A DNA stretch of 64,000 bases from Streptomyces sp. ICBB 8177 (GCF_003144095.1 NZ_NSKH01000002.1:259024-323023); one strand, 5' to 3'; shown: positions 34,161-47,105, counted from the stretch's first letter. Made by a program: numbers and translations. The notes: a model not told the origin generated them from the sequence alone.

Positions 34161-35144
34161 TCACCAGGCGAAGGCCTCCGGCGCGGGCCCGGTGGCCGGG
34201 AAGATCTCGTCAAGACCGGCCAGGAACTCCTCGCCCAGCTCCAGCTCCACCGCCCGCAGGGCGGACGCGAGCTGCTCGCCGGTGCGCGGCCCGACGATCG
34301 GACCGGTCACCCCCGGCCGGGTCAGCAGCCAGGCCAGCGCGACCTCGCCCGGCTCGTGGCCGTGCTTGGCGCACAGGTCCTCGTACGCCTGGATCTGGTC
34401 GCGCTGGGCGGCGTTCTTCAACGCGTCGGCGCTGCGCCCGGTGCCGCTGCGGCCCGCGCCGCCCTCGCGCTCCTTGCGGATCGCGCCGCCGAGCAGGCCG
34501 CCGTGCAGCGGCGACCAGGGGATGACCCCGAGGCCGTAGTCCTGCGCGGCGGGGATCACCTCCAGCTCGGCGCGGCGCTCGATCAGGTTGTACAGGCACT
34601 GCTCCGAGACCAGACCGAGCGACCCGCGGCGCCGCGCGGCCTCGCCGGCCTTGGCGATGTGCCAGCCGGCGAAGTTGCTGGACCCCGCGTAGACGACCTT
34701 GCCCTGCTGGATGAGGACGTCGATGGCCTGCCAGATCTCGTCCCAGGGGGTGTTCCGGTCGACGTGGTGGAACTGGTAGAGGTCGATGTGGTCGGTGCGC
34801 AGGCGCTTGAGGCTGGCCTCGGCGGCGCGGCGGATGTTGAGGGCGGACAGCCTGCCCTCGTTGGGCCAGTCGCCCATGTCGCCGTAGACCTTGGTGGCCA
34901 GGACGGTCCTGTCCCGGCGGCCGCCGCCCTTGGCGAACCACGCGCCGATGATCTCCTCGGTGCGGCCCTTGTTCTCGCCCCAGCCGTAGACGTTGGCGGT
35001 GTCGAAGAAGTTCAGCCCCGCGTCGTGCGCGGCGTCCATGATGGCGTGACTGTCGGATTCGTCGGTGACCGGCCCGAAGTTCATGGTGCCCAGCACCAGC
35101 CGGGAGACCTTCAGACCGCTGCGTCCGAGCTGCGTGTACTCCAT
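34161..35144 (-). CDS. Aldo/keto reductase
   Basis: 327 residues, a full-length NADPH-dependent TIM-barrel reductase. The catalytic tetrad is visible: Asp and Tyr in FDTANVYGWG (47-56), Lys in LATKVYGD (near 85) and His in YQFHHVD (near 122). The C-terminal cofactor segment GPIVGPRTGEQL is present. It resembles the YajO/Tas-like group; the substrate is unknown. ATG at 35144 follows GGGAGG. Confidence 0.92.
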   Translation of the reverse strand: MEYTQLGRSGLKVSRLVLGTMNFGPVTDESDSHAIMDAAHDAGLNFFDTANVYGWGENKGRTEEIIGAWFAKGGGRRDRTVLATKVYGDMGDWPNEGRLSALNIRRAAEASLKRLRTDHIDLYQFHHVDRNTPWDEIWQAIDVLIQQGKVVYAGSSNFAGWHIAKAGEAARRRGSLGLVSEQCLYNLIERRAELEVIPAAQDYGLGVIPWSPLHGGLLGGAIRKEREGGAGRSGTGRSADALKNAAQRDQIQAYEDLCAKHGHEPGEVALAWLLTRPGVTGPIVGPRTGEQLASALRAVELELGEEFLAGLDEIFPATGPAPEAFAW

Positions 35145-35233
35145 GCCTCCCAGCCAAGCAGGTTGGAGTGCGCTCGAAGCAAGACCGCCCACGGCCAGGC
35201 GCGCCGCGAACGGACCCGCGAACGGCTGACGGC

Positions 35234-35917
35234 TCAGTCCGGCAGGTCGTACGGCGCGCCCACGCCCCACGCCTGGTGCATCGCGTTCGCGAAGGCCGCC
35301 GCGATCCGGTGCTCGCCCGCCGCGTTCGGATGGGTGCCGTCGTAGGTGTCGCGGTGGATGTCGTAGCCCGGCGGGCGGGACGCCAGCAGCAGGGGGGAGG
35401 CCGCCGTGTCCAGGTCGGCGACCGCCTTGGCCGTCCGCACGTTCAGCTCGTCGCACTGCGCGGCGAACCACGCGTCGCTCACCGCACGGGTGTTGGGGAT
35501 GACCGGCAGCAGCACCATCCGCACCGACGGCGACGCGGCCCGCGCCTCGGCCACGAACGAGCGCAGCGACTCCTCGGTGCGCGCCGCGTCGGTGTAGAAG
35601 CCTAGGTCGATCAGGCCCAGCGAGATCAGCAGCACGTCCGGCCGCTGCTCCGCCACCTCCGCGCGCACCAGCGGCGCCAGTTGCAGCCAGCCCTCGCCCC
35701 ACCCGGCGAAGTGCCCGCGCGCGGACGCGGGGAAGGCGGGGTCGGCGTAGCGGTGCGAAACAGGCGCGTCGGCTTCCCTGTCGTACAGCGCGGTCCGCGA
35801 ACCGGTGATCGCGAACGGCTCGCCCAGCGCGCTCAGGTGCCGCCACATGCGGTAGCGCCAGGTGTGGTCGCCGGCGCTGCCGATGGTCATCGAGTCGCCG
35901 ACGAACAGATAACGCAT
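35234..35917 (-). CDS. SGNH/GDSL family hydrolase
   Basis: 227 residues without a signal peptide. Block I VGDSMTIG carries the nucleophile Ser9; block V DGTHPNAAGEHRIA near 205 has the Asp and His. Block III, usually GxND, reads SLGLIDL, so the oxyanion-hole Asn is replaced by Ile. The protein is probably an esterase or lipase-like enzyme; the substitution makes activity less certain. ATG at 35917 fits the strand that starts the fold. Confidence 0.82.
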   Translation of the reverse strand: MRYLFVGDSMTIGSAGDHTWRYRMWRHLSALGEPFAITGSRTALYDREADAPVSHRYADPAFPASARGHFAGWGEGWLQLAPLVRAEVAEQRPDVLLISLGLIDLGFYTDAARTEESLRSFVAEARAASPSVRMVLLPVIPNTRAVSDAWFAAQCDELNVRTAKAVADLDTAASPLLLASRPPGYDIHRDTYDGTHPNAAGEHRIAAAFANAMHQAWGVGAPYDLPD

Positions 35918-36041
35918 GCGCGCATCATCCTCGAAGACCGCGCGGTGCCGCGAGGCCGGGCCGCGTGAGACCGGCCACAGGAGACGGCGGCACGCGGAGG
36001 CAGGACATGGCGGCGCGCGGCCGGGATGGCACTCTTGGCGC

Positions 36042-37043
36042 ATGCGCGCGCGTACCTGGGCCGTTCCGCTGGCCGCCACCCTCCTCGCGGCGAGCGCCGC
36101 CCTCTCGGCGACCGCCGACAGCGGGCCCACCGTCGCCTTCACCATGAAGGACCCGCGCATCACCGAGTCCAGCGGCCTGGCCGCCAGCCACCTGCACCCG
36201 GGCGTCTACTGGACGCACAACGACAGCGGCGACGGCCCCTACGTCTACGCCATCGACTCCGCCACCGGCGCCACCGTCGCCCGGATCACCCTGCGCGGCG
36301 TGCACGCCCGCGACTGCGAGGCGATCTCCATCGGCCCGGACGGCGACATCTACCTCGGCGACATCGGCGACAACCTGAACGGCGCCTGGCCCGAGGTCTA
36401 CCTCTACCGCTTCCCCGAGCCGAAGACGCTGCGCGACCAGACCGTGGACGCCACCACGTACACCGTGCGCTACTCCGACGGGCCGCGCAACGCCGAGTCG
36501 CTGATGGTCGAGCCGAGGACCGGACGGGTCTACATCGCCAGCAAGAACGAGGACCGCGGCCACCTGTACGAGGGCCCGGAGAAGCTGTCGCCCTCCGGCA
36601 TCAACGTCTTCAGGCCGATCGCCGACGTGCCCTGGGTGACCGACGGCGCGTTCTCGCCGGACGGCACCCGGCTGGTGTTCCGCGGGTACTTCATGACCAG
36701 CGAGTACCGCTGGAACGGCGACCGGCTCGGCGCCGAGATCGGCAACCCCGACGTGCCCGTCCAGCAGCAGGGCGAGTCGGTCACGTTCACCCCCGACGGC
36801 CGTGCGCTGATGACCGGCAGCGAGGGCAGGGACAGCCAGGTCTACCGGGTGCCGCTGTCCGGCAGCGAACTGCCGGACTCCGTAAGGGCGTCGGCGGATC
36901 CCTCGGGGTCGGCCGCACCGGCCTCCGGCGGCGCGGCGGCGGGCTCGGGAGGCCACCGGTACCCCTTCTTCGGCGTCGCCTTCCTCGCCGTCGCCGCGTT
37001 GCTGGTCGTAGGCACGCGCAGACTGCGGCGCCGCGGCCGGTGA
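36042..37043 (+). CDS. Exported, C-terminally anchored beta-propeller-like protein
   Basis: 333 residues. Signal peptide (1-26), then a repeat-rich domain with RITESSGLAASHLHPGVYWT (near 33), NDSGDGPYVYAID, DGDIYLGDIGDN (near 105) and FSPDGTRLVFRG (near 204), typical of secreted bacterial beta-propellers. A low-complexity Ser/Ala/Gly linker and one membrane helix (about 308-326) with a basic end anchor it to the cell surface. Ligand or substrate unknown. It converges on serC. Confidence 0.75.
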   Translation: MRARTWAVPLAATLLAASAALSATADSGPTVAFTMKDPRITESSGLAASHLHPGVYWTHNDSGDGPYVYAIDSATGATVARITLRGVHARDCEAISIGPDGDIYLGDIGDNLNGAWPEVYLYRFPEPKTLRDQTVDATTYTVRYSDGPRNAESLMVEPRTGRVYIASKNEDRGHLYEGPEKLSPSGINVFRPIADVPWVTDGAFSPDGTRLVFRGYFMTSEYRWNGDRLGAEIGNPDVPVQQQGESVTFTPDGRALMTGSEGRDSQVYRVPLSGSELPDSVRASADPSGSAAPASGGAAAGSGGHRYPFFGVAFLAVAALLVVGTRRLRRRGR

Positions 37044-37076
37044 GGCCGCGGCGCCGGAGGGGGCGTGTTCGCGCGG

Positions 37077-41175
<4,099 letters not shown>

Positions 41176-41205
41176 GGCGGGGGCCCGCGGTTCGGGTGGC
41201 CGGAA

Positions 41206-41252
41206 ACGGCCGCGGCCCGGTCTCCCGCGAGGGGAGGCCGGGCCGCGGCCGT
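41206..41252. terminator. 15-bp perfect stem between convergent genes
   Basis: ACGGCCGCGGCCCGG (41206-41220) pairs exactly with CCGGGCCGCGGCCGT (41238-41252), with a 17-nt loop. It lies between the dehydrogenase stop and the citrate synthase stop and can serve both. Confidence 0.7.
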
Positions 41253-41265
41253 GGGCGGGCACGCC

Positions 41266-42366
41266 TCAGTGGCGTGTCTCGCCGTAGCCCTCGACGTCGC
41301 GCGGGTCGCGCGGGCCGGGGCCGATGTAGCGGGCGGACGGCCGCACCAGACGGCCGGTGCGCTTCTGCTCCAGGATGTGCGCCGACCAGCCCGCGGTGCG
41401 CGCGCAGGTGAACATCGAGGTGAACATGTGCGCCGGGACCTCGGCGAAGTCCAGCATGATCGCCGCCCAGAACTCCACGTTCGTGGCGAGCACCCGGTCG
41501 GGGCGCCGGCTGTGCAGCTCCTCCAGCGCCGCCTTCTCCAGCGCCTCGGCGACCTCGTAGCGCGGCGCGTCCAGCTCCTTGGCGGTGCGGCGCAGCACCC
41601 GGGCGCGCGGGTCCTCGGCGCGGTAGACGCGGTGGCCGAAGCCCATCAGGCGCTCGCCCTTGTCGAGGGTCTTCTTCACGTACGCCGTCGCGTCGCCGGT
41701 CCGCTCGATCTCCTCGATCATGCCCAGGACGCGGGAGGGCGCGCCGCCGTGCAGCGGGCCGGACATCGCGCCGACCGCGCCGGACAGCGCGGCGGCCACG
41801 TCGGCGCCGGTGGAGGCGATGACGCGGGCGGTGAAGGTGGAGGCGTTCATGCCGTGCTCCGCGGCGGACGTCCAGTAGGCGTCGACGGCCTTGACGTGCT
41901 TCGGGTCGGGCTCGCCGCGCCAGCGGATCATGAACCGCTCGACGATGGTCTCCGCCTTGTCGATCTCCTTCTGCGGCACCATCGGCAGGCCCTGCCCGCG
42001 CGCCGACTGCGCCACGTACGACAGCGCCATCACGGCCGCTCGGGCGAGGTCGTCGCGGGCCTGCTCGGCGTCGATGTCCAGCAGCGGTTTCAGGCCCCAC
42101 ACCGGCGCCAGCATGGCCAGCGCCGACTGCACGTCGACCCGGATGTCGCCGGAGTGCACCGGGATCGGGAACGGCTCGGCGGGCGGCAGACCCGGGTTGA
42201 AGCGGCCGTCGACCAGCAGCCCCCAGACGTTGCCGAACGAGACCTGGCCGACCAGGTCCTCGATGTCGACGCCCCGGTACCGCAGCGAACCGCCTTCCTT
42301 GTCGGGTTCGGCGATCTCCGTTTCGAACGCGACGACTCCCTCGAGCCCGGGAACGAAGTCGGACAT
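41266..42366 (-). CDS. citA: Citrate synthase 2 family protein
   Basis: 366 residues, type II-like bacterial citrate/methylcitrate synthase fold. Active-site blocks are [19 protein letters not shown] (His171), [10 protein letters not shown] (His206) and GFGHRVYR (His245). The block that normally carries the catalytic Asp (NVDF) reads [11 protein letters not shown], with Glu298 in its place; I believe this variant is usual for the actinobacterial citrate synthase 2 branch. The reaction may therefore be citrate formation or a related condensation. ATG at 42366 follows GAGGAG. It is divergent from pdxH. Confidence 0.85.
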   Translation of the reverse strand: MSDFVPGLEGVVAFETEIAEPDKEGGSLRYRGVDIEDLVGQVSFGNVWGLLVDGRFNPGLPPAEPFPIPVHSGDIRVDVQSALAMLAPVWGLKPLLDIDAEQARDDLARAAVMALSYVAQSARGQGLPMVPQKEIDKAETIVERFMIRWRGEPDPKHVKAVDAYWTSAAEHGMNASTFTARVIASTGADVAAALSGAVGAMSGPLHGGAPSRVLGMIEEIERTGDATAYVKKTLDKGERLMGFGHRVYRAEDPRARVLRRTAKELDAPRYEVAEALEKAALEELHSRRPDRVLATNVEFWAAIMLDFAEVPAHMFTSMFTCARTAGWSAHILEQKRTGRLVRPSARYIGPGPRDPRDVEGYGETRH

Positions 42367-42851
42367 CAGGCGGCTCCTCACGATGTGTGCGACGGGTGGC
42401 AGGTGACACCCCGGTCATGCCCCGCTCGGGTGTGGGTCACCCTGCCGGGAAGGAATCAGGCACGGGACGGTGGCGGCCTGGTCTGCACCGGCGTTGCGGA
42501 CGCGGACGGACGGTCGTTGCGGAGCGACGCGACATCGGGGGATGTCGGGTTGCCACAGCGGTCCAACCCGTAAGTTTGGCGGTTTCCGCACATGACGGGA
42601 AGCGTGACGTGGCACACAGTGCCACCTTCCGCGCCCGCCCCCCTCCCGACCAGGCGGAACGTCTCCGCCGCCGGTGGCGGGCGACGGACGGACGGTGCGC
42701 GGGAGGCCGATGGGTCCGCGCGGGGTCGAGGGGTGCCGGGCGGTGGGCGGGCGCGGGGTGCCGGGAGAGAGGGCGCGCGCGGGCTGCCGGGAGGGAGGCG
42801 GGCGCGGGGTGCCGCGTGAAGGGCGAGAGCCAGGTGCTGCAAGATGAACGG
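42367..42851. other. Divergent region between citrate synthase and pdxH
   Basis: 485 bases without a gene. It contains the palindrome at 42609-42625 and, from about 42715 to 42815, degenerate direct repeats of G/C-rich text with GCGCGGGGTGCCGGG-like cores. A CAAGAT hexamer just before the pdxH GTG may be its -10. Confidence 0.5.
42609..42625. promoter_or_regulatory. GTGGCAC-ACA-GTGCCAC palindrome
   Basis: Perfect 7-bp arms around a 3-nt centre, about 240 bases from both neighbouring starts, in the most AT-rich part of the gap. It looks like a dimeric regulator site; the factor is unknown. Confidence 0.45.
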
Positions 42852-43544
42852 GTGCCCCACCCCGATCCCTCCGCGATGCGCGCCCACTACCGCGCCGCCG
42901 GCCTGGACGAGTCCGACCTCGCGGCGGATCCGTACGAGCAGTTCGCCCGCTGGTTCGCCGACGCCGCCACCGGCGGCCTGCCCGAGCCCAACGCGATGGT
43001 GGTCTCCACCGCCGACGCCCAGGGGTGTCCCAGCTCGCGCACGGTGCTGCTGAAGAGCTACGACGAGCGCGGCTTCGTCTTCTACACCAACTACGGCTCC
43101 CGCAAGGGCCGCGACCTGGCCGCCAACCCGCACGCCTCGCTGCTCTTCCCCTGGCACGCCATCGCCCGGCAGGTCATCGTCTCCGGCCCGGTGGAACGCG
43201 TCAGCCGCGAGGAGACGGTCGCCTACTTCCGCACCCGCCCGCACGGCTCGCAACTCGGCGCGTGGGCGAGCGAGCAGTCGTCGCGGGTCGGCTCCAGGGA
43301 AGAGCTGGAGCGCCGCTTCGCCGACCTGGCCGACCGCTACCCGCCCAGCGAGACGGTGCCCGCGCCGCCGTTCTGGGGCGGCTTCCGGGTGGCGGCCCGG
43401 ACGGTGGAGTTCTGGCAGGGCCGTGGCGACCGGCTGCACGACCGGCTGGTCTACGAACGGTCGCGGGCCGCCACGGAGGCGGCGCCGTCCGCCGAGAGCG
43501 AGGTGGCCGGAAGCGGCTGGACCGTGGCGCGATTGTGCCCGTGA
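42852..43544 (+). CDS. pdxH: Pyridoxamine 5'-phosphate oxidase
   Basis: 230 residues, FMN enzyme that makes pyridoxal phosphate. Typical blocks: [12 protein letters not shown] (40-51), [41 protein letters not shown] (98-117), [15 protein letters not shown] and the C-terminal [18 protein letters not shown]. The start is uncertain between GTG at 42852 and GTG at 42834; the first gives the usual N-terminal length and may be leaderless. The C-terminus has a 25-residue Ala/Glu-rich insertion before the final GWTVARLCP. Confidence 0.92.
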   Translation: MPHPDPSAMRAHYRAAGLDESDLAADPYEQFARWFADAATGGLPEPNAMVVSTADAQGCPSSRTVLLKSYDERGFVFYTNYGSRKGRDLAANPHASLLFPWHAIARQVIVSGPVERVSREETVAYFRTRPHGSQLGAWASEQSSRVGSREELERRFADLADRYPPSETVPAPPFWGGFRVAARTVEFWQGRGDRLHDRLVYERSRAATEAAPSAESEVAGSGWTVARLCP

Positions 43545-43903
43545 CGCGGTGAGCGGGCCTGTGGAAGCGGCGGGGGCGTCCGTTGGTTCCGCGACCGGCC
43601 CCGTGAACGCGGACGACCCGTGGGCTGCCAACCGGAAAGAGGTCTTCCGGCTACCGGCCGGACGTATCCGGCGAGCCCACGGGTCGGGTGACTGCGTTGG
43701 ATTAAGGCTGCGGTACGAACAACGCGCCGCAGGCGTGGTGCACGGGCCTCAGCCCGCAGCCACCTCACACGTCCGATAAGCACTCATTCTTCGGACCACC
43801 TCCCTTCCTGTGTACCGCCAGCCTAAGAACCACTTCACGCCAGAACAAGCGATTTTCCGGAACCTGATGTGGGCTGCGTCACAGAGGGGTTGAATGGGGA
43901 AAC
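43545..43903. other. Intergenic region between pdxH and the PAS gene
   Basis: 359 bases. It holds the three-way-junction element (43615-43685), a further 8-bp stem GGCTGCGG/CCGCAGCC (43706-43713 with 43754-43761) enclosing a 6-bp hairpin (43723-43737), and then an AT-richer stretch (about 43770-43900) suited to a promoter. No protein frame is convincing. Confidence 0.55.
43615..43685 (+). ncRNA. Candidate structured RNA with a three-way junction
   Basis: A perfect 12-bp outer stem, GACCCGTGGGCT (43615-43626) with AGCCCACGGGTC (43674-43685), encloses two hairpins: CCGGAA-AGAGGTC-TTCCGG (43632-43650) and GCCGGA-CGTA-TCCGGC (43657-43672). Linkers are 5, 6 and 1 nt. The strand is assumed from the flanking + strand genes; the reverse complement folds equally. 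It begins 71 nt after the pdxH stop and ends 218 nt before the PAS gene. It could be a 3' end element of pdxH, a leader of the next gene, or a small RNA; no known class was recognised. Confidence 0.4.
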
Positions 43904-45250
43904 GTGCAGCCTTCCGACGCGCAGCCCGCACAGCCGCTGACCGGGGTCGACGAGCGGCTCCTCGCCGCGCTGCTGGCCAGCATGGACGCCGCCCTGTGCG
44001 CCTTCGACGCGGACGGCGTCGTCACCCACTGGAACGCCGAGGCCGCCCGGGTGCTCGGCTGGACCCCGGACGACGCCATCGGCCGCCCGGGGCTCGCGGG
44101 CTGGGCGGTGCGCAGCGCCGACGCCGAGGACCTGATGGCACGTCTGCTGGGCGTCATGACCGGGCAGGGCCGCCAGGTGCACGAGTTCCCGCTGCTCACC
44201 AAGGACGGCCACCGCGTCCTGGTACGGGCCCAGACCGCCGCCGTGCACGCGCCGGACGGGCGGCCGGTCGGCGTCTACTGCGCCTTCTCCGAGGTCCACG
44301 CCCAGATCGACCTGGAGCGTTCGATCGCGTTGAGCGACGCGCTGTTCCAGGAGGCGTCCTGGGGCGTCGTCCTCATCGACGCCGACCTGCGCCCCGCCGT
44401 CGTCAACGATCACGCCGCCCGCCTGTTGCGCACCGGCCGCGAGTCGCTGCTCGGCCGCCCGCTCGGCGAGCTGCTCGACCAGGGCGTGGACGAACTGGAG
44501 AACGCGCTGCACCACGTGCTGTCCGCCGGCACCCCCCCGGCCCCGCTCGACCTGTGGGTCACCCTGCGCGGCGACGCCGAGCAGACGCGGCGCTGCTGGC
44601 GGGTCGGGTTCGTCCGGCTCGGCTCGCCGCTCGGCGAGGAACCCGTGCCGCTCGGCGTCGGCTGGCTCTTCCAGGACGTCACCGACGACCGCAAGGCCTC
44701 CGGCGAGGCGTCCCGGCTGCGCTTCCGCACCACCCAGCTGCGCCGGGCCGCCGCCGCCGCGGCCGAGTGCGAGGACCCGATGGAGGCGGCCACCTGCCAC
44801 CTCGACTACGCGCTGGCCGGCTTCGCCGACCACGTCCTGCTCGACCTGCTCGCCGCGCCGGACGTCGTCCCCGACGACGCGGAGACGGCCACCGCGCCCC
44901 GGCTGGTGCGCGCCGCCGGGACGCCGGGTGGCCCCGGGCCCTGCCTGCCGGTCGCGTCGGCCGGGATCCCGGCGCGCTACGAGGAGGGGCACCCGGCGTT
45001 GCAGGCGGTGAGCAGGACCGGCCCGGTGCGCGCCGCCGACCTCTCGCCCCGCCGGGCGGAGGAACTGCGCTGGCCGGACGGCACGGTGGCGGGCCTGTGC
45101 GCGGTGCTGCGCAGCCGCGGGCGGACGGTCGGCGTGCTGACGTTCCTGCGCGGCGCCGGGCGCCCCGCGTTCGACCGCGAGGACGCGGCGTACGCGCAGG
45201 ACGTGGCGGCGCGTGTCGCGGCCGCGCTGGATCTGCGGGCGGGGGAGTAG
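43904..45250 (+). CDS. PAS-PAS-GAF sensory protein
   Basis: 448 residues. PAS domain 1 about 18-125 (ALCAFDADGVVTHWNAEAAR, then VLGWTPDDAIGRPGLAGW), PAS domain 2 about 140-265 (GVVLIDADLRPAVVNDHAAR), and a GAF-like domain about 270-445 (VAGLCAVLRSRGRTVGVLTF). There is no kinase, phosphatase or DNA-binding domain, so it may signal through protein contacts. GTG at 43904 follows GGGGAA. It is soluble and stands alone. Confidence 0.8.
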   Translation: MQPSDAQPAQPLTGVDERLLAALLASMDAALCAFDADGVVTHWNAEAARVLGWTPDDAIGRPGLAGWAVRSADAEDLMARLLGVMTGQGRQVHEFPLLTKDGHRVLVRAQTAAVHAPDGRPVGVYCAFSEVHAQIDLERSIALSDALFQEASWGVVLIDADLRPAVVNDHAARLLRTGRESLLGRPLGELLDQGVDELENALHHVLSAGTPPAPLDLWVTLRGDAEQTRRCWRVGFVRLGSPLGEEPVPLGVGWLFQDVTDDRKASGEASRLRFRTTQLRRAAAAAAECEDPMEAATCHLDYALAGFADHVLLDLLAAPDVVPDDAETATAPRLVRAAGTPGGPGPCLPVASAGIPARYEEGHPALQAVSRTGPVRAADLSPRRAEELRWPDGTVAGLCAVLRSRGRTVGVLTFLRGAGRPAFDREDAAYAQDVAARVAAALDLRAGE

Positions 45251-45340
45251 CGGGCGGGGCGGCGCGCTCCGGCCGTGGTGGAGCCGGGGGCGTCGCGTTC
45301 GGGTCGCCGCGGTGGGCGTCAGCGGCGCGGGGGGCCGGTC

Positions 45341-45520
45341 GGTGGCGCGGCGTGCGGGCCGGTGGCGGGGCGTGCGGGTCGGTGGCGCGGCGTGCGGGTC
45401 GGTGGCGGGGCGAGTGGGCCGGTGGTGAGGCGAGTGGGCCGGTGTGAGGCGAGTGGCCGGTGGTGAGGCGTGCCGTTCAGTGGCGCGGCGAGCGGGTCAG
45501 TGGCGGGGCGCGCCGCTCAG
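45341..45520. repeat. Nine-copy 20-nt minisatellite between convergent genes
   Basis: Units of 20 nt begin at 45341, 45361, 45381, 45401, 45421, 45441 (18 nt), 45459, 45479 and 45499; typical units read GGTGGCGGGGCGTGCGGGTC. The array fills most of the gap after the PAS gene and runs into the stop codon of the SIS gene, whose last codons (CGC CAC TGA on the minus strand) recur in the next two units. Confidence 0.85.
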
Positions 45521-46272
45521 TGGCGGTAGAAGATCCGGTCGCGGTACTCGTCCATCACCCGGCCGTTCCAGTCGTGCCCGCCGTCCACGTTCCCCGAGCG
45601 CAGCAGCGGCGGGGTGACGCCGTGCCCGGCCAGCGTGCCCACGGCCGCGGCGACCGCCGCCTGCACCAGCGCGCAGGTGACCACCGTCGACGCGGGGGCG
45701 AAGCGCGAGGGCACGCCGTCCGCCTCCAGTTCCGCGTCTCCCACCGCGATCTTGCTGTCGAGCACCACGTCGCAGTGGTCCTTCAGGTACGTCCCCGACG
45801 CGTGCCGCGACGTGGTGCTCGGCGGGTACGCGAGCGACGTCACCCCGATCACCTTCAGGCCCAGGGCGCGCGCGTTCAGCGCCATCTCCACCGGCAACGC
45901 GTTGCGCCCCGACAGCGAGATGATGATCAGAACGTCGCCGGAGCGCGCCGGACTGGCATCCAGTACGGCGCCGGCCAGCCCGTCCACCCGTTCCAGCGCG
46001 CTGCCGAGGACGGCGGGCATCACGTCGACGCCGACCGTGCCGGGCACCGAGAGCAGGTTGACCAGGGCCAGGCCGCCCGCCCGGTAGACGATGTCCTGCG
46101 CGGGGAGGGAGGAGTGGCCCGCGCCGAAGGCGAAGACCCGGCCGCCCGCCTCGACGGCCCCCGCGATCAGCCGCCCGGCCTCCGCGACGCGTCCCGCCTC
46201 CTCGTCCCGTGCCCGGGTCAGCAGGCCGATGGCCGCGTCGAAGTACCGTTCGGCAAGATCCCCGGCCGTCAT
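45517..46272 (-). CDS. SIS domain sugar-phosphate-binding protein
   Basis: 251 residues, one double SIS fold. Sugar-phosphate-binding signatures are FAFGAGHSSLPAQDIVYRAG (43-62) and IISLSGRNALPVEMAL (about 112-127). It belongs to the UPF0309-like group, whose members may be phosphosugar isomerases or sensors. ATG at 46272 has GGGAGGA upstream. It is divergent from dmdR1 by 137 nt. Confidence 0.85.
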   Translation of the reverse strand: MTAGDLAERYFDAAIGLLTRARDEEAGRVAEAGRLIAGAVEAGGRVFAFGAGHSSLPAQDIVYRAGGLALVNLLSVPGTVGVDVMPAVLGSALERVDGLAGAVLDASPARSGDVLIIISLSGRNALPVEMALNARALGLKVIGVTSLAYPPSTTSRHASGTYLKDHCDVVLDSKIAVGDAELEADGVPSRFAPASTVVTCALVQAAVAAAVGTLAGHGVTPPLLRSGNVDGGHDWNGRVMDEYRDRIFYRH

Positions 46273-46409
46273 GTGGCGTCCTCCCGCTCGTAGTCGCCGA
46301 TCACCGTGGAGCCTGCCGACGGGGCCTGTCAACACGACGGGACCCGGGTTGTCGGCGGCATGCGTCAGAATTGCTACAGGGCCACCGCACGAGTTACTGA
46401 GGGGCACGT

Positions 46410-47105
46410 ATGTCGGGACACCTCATCGACACGACCGAGATGTACCTCCGCACCATCCTGGAGCTTGAGGAGGAGGGTGTGGTCCCCATGCGCGCCCGCA
46501 TCGCCGAACGGCTGGACCAGAGCGGTCCGACAGTGAGCCAGACGGTGGCGCGGATGGAGCGGGACGGCCTGGTCCAGGTCGCGGGAGACCGCCACCTGGA
46601 GCTGACCGAGGAAGGACGGCGGCTGGCGACGCGCGTCATGCGCAAGCACCGGCTGGCCGAGTGCCTCCTGGTCGACGTGATCGGCCTGGAGTGGGAGCAG
46701 GTGCACGCCGAGGCCTGCCGCTGGGAGCACGTGATGAGCGAGGCGGTCGAGCGCCGCGTCCTCGAACTGCTCAGGCACCCCACCGAGTCTCCGTACGGCA
46801 ACCCGATCCCGGGCCTGGAGGAGCTGGGTGAGAAGGGCGAGGCGGACCCCTTCCTGGAGGAGGGCACGCTGAGCCTGGCCGAGATGGCGCCGGACACCGA
46901 CCCGAAGAACGTCGTCGTCCGCCGCATCGGCGAGCCCATCCAGATGGACGCGCAGTTGATGTACACGCTGCGGCGGGCCGGCGTGCAGCCGGGCGCCGTG
47001 GTGAGCGTGACGGGTTCGGCGGGCGGCGTCCTGGTCGGCAGCGGCGGCGAGGCGGCCGAGCTGACCCACGAGGTCGCGGGCCACGTCTTCGTGGCGAAGA
47101 GCTGA
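46410..47105 (+). CDS. dmdR1: DtxR/IdeR-family iron-dependent repressor
   Basis: 231 residues. N-terminal winged HTH (RARIAERLDQSGPTVSQTVA at 28-47), metal-binding and dimerisation region (LAECLLVDVIGLEWEQVHAEAC, first residues near 84; WEHVMSEAVERRV near 108) and a C-terminal SH3-like domain from about 150. With Fe(II) it should bind iron boxes and repress siderophore genes, as DmdR1/DesR does in S. coelicolor. ATG at 46410 follows GAGGGG. No iron box was found in this window. A long antisense frame covers it (see findings). Confidence 0.93.
   Translation: MSGHLIDTTEMYLRTILELEEEGVVPMRARIAERLDQSGPTVSQTVARMERDGLVQVAGDRHLELTEEGRRLATRVMRKHRLAECLLVDVIGLEWEQVHAEACRWEHVMSEAVERRVLELLRHPTESPYGNPIPGLEELGEKGEADPFLEEGTLSLAEMAPDTDPKNVVVRRIGEPIQMDAQLMYTLRRAGVQPGAVVSVTGSAGGVLVGSGGEAAELTHEVAGHVFVAKS

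Noticed and set aside
45341-45520. Possible CRISPR array
   Set aside because: The units are contiguous with no spacers, and no cas genes are present.
46273-46409. Iron box controlling dmdR1 itself
   Set aside because: No TTAGGTTAGG-like sequence was found in the divergent gap.
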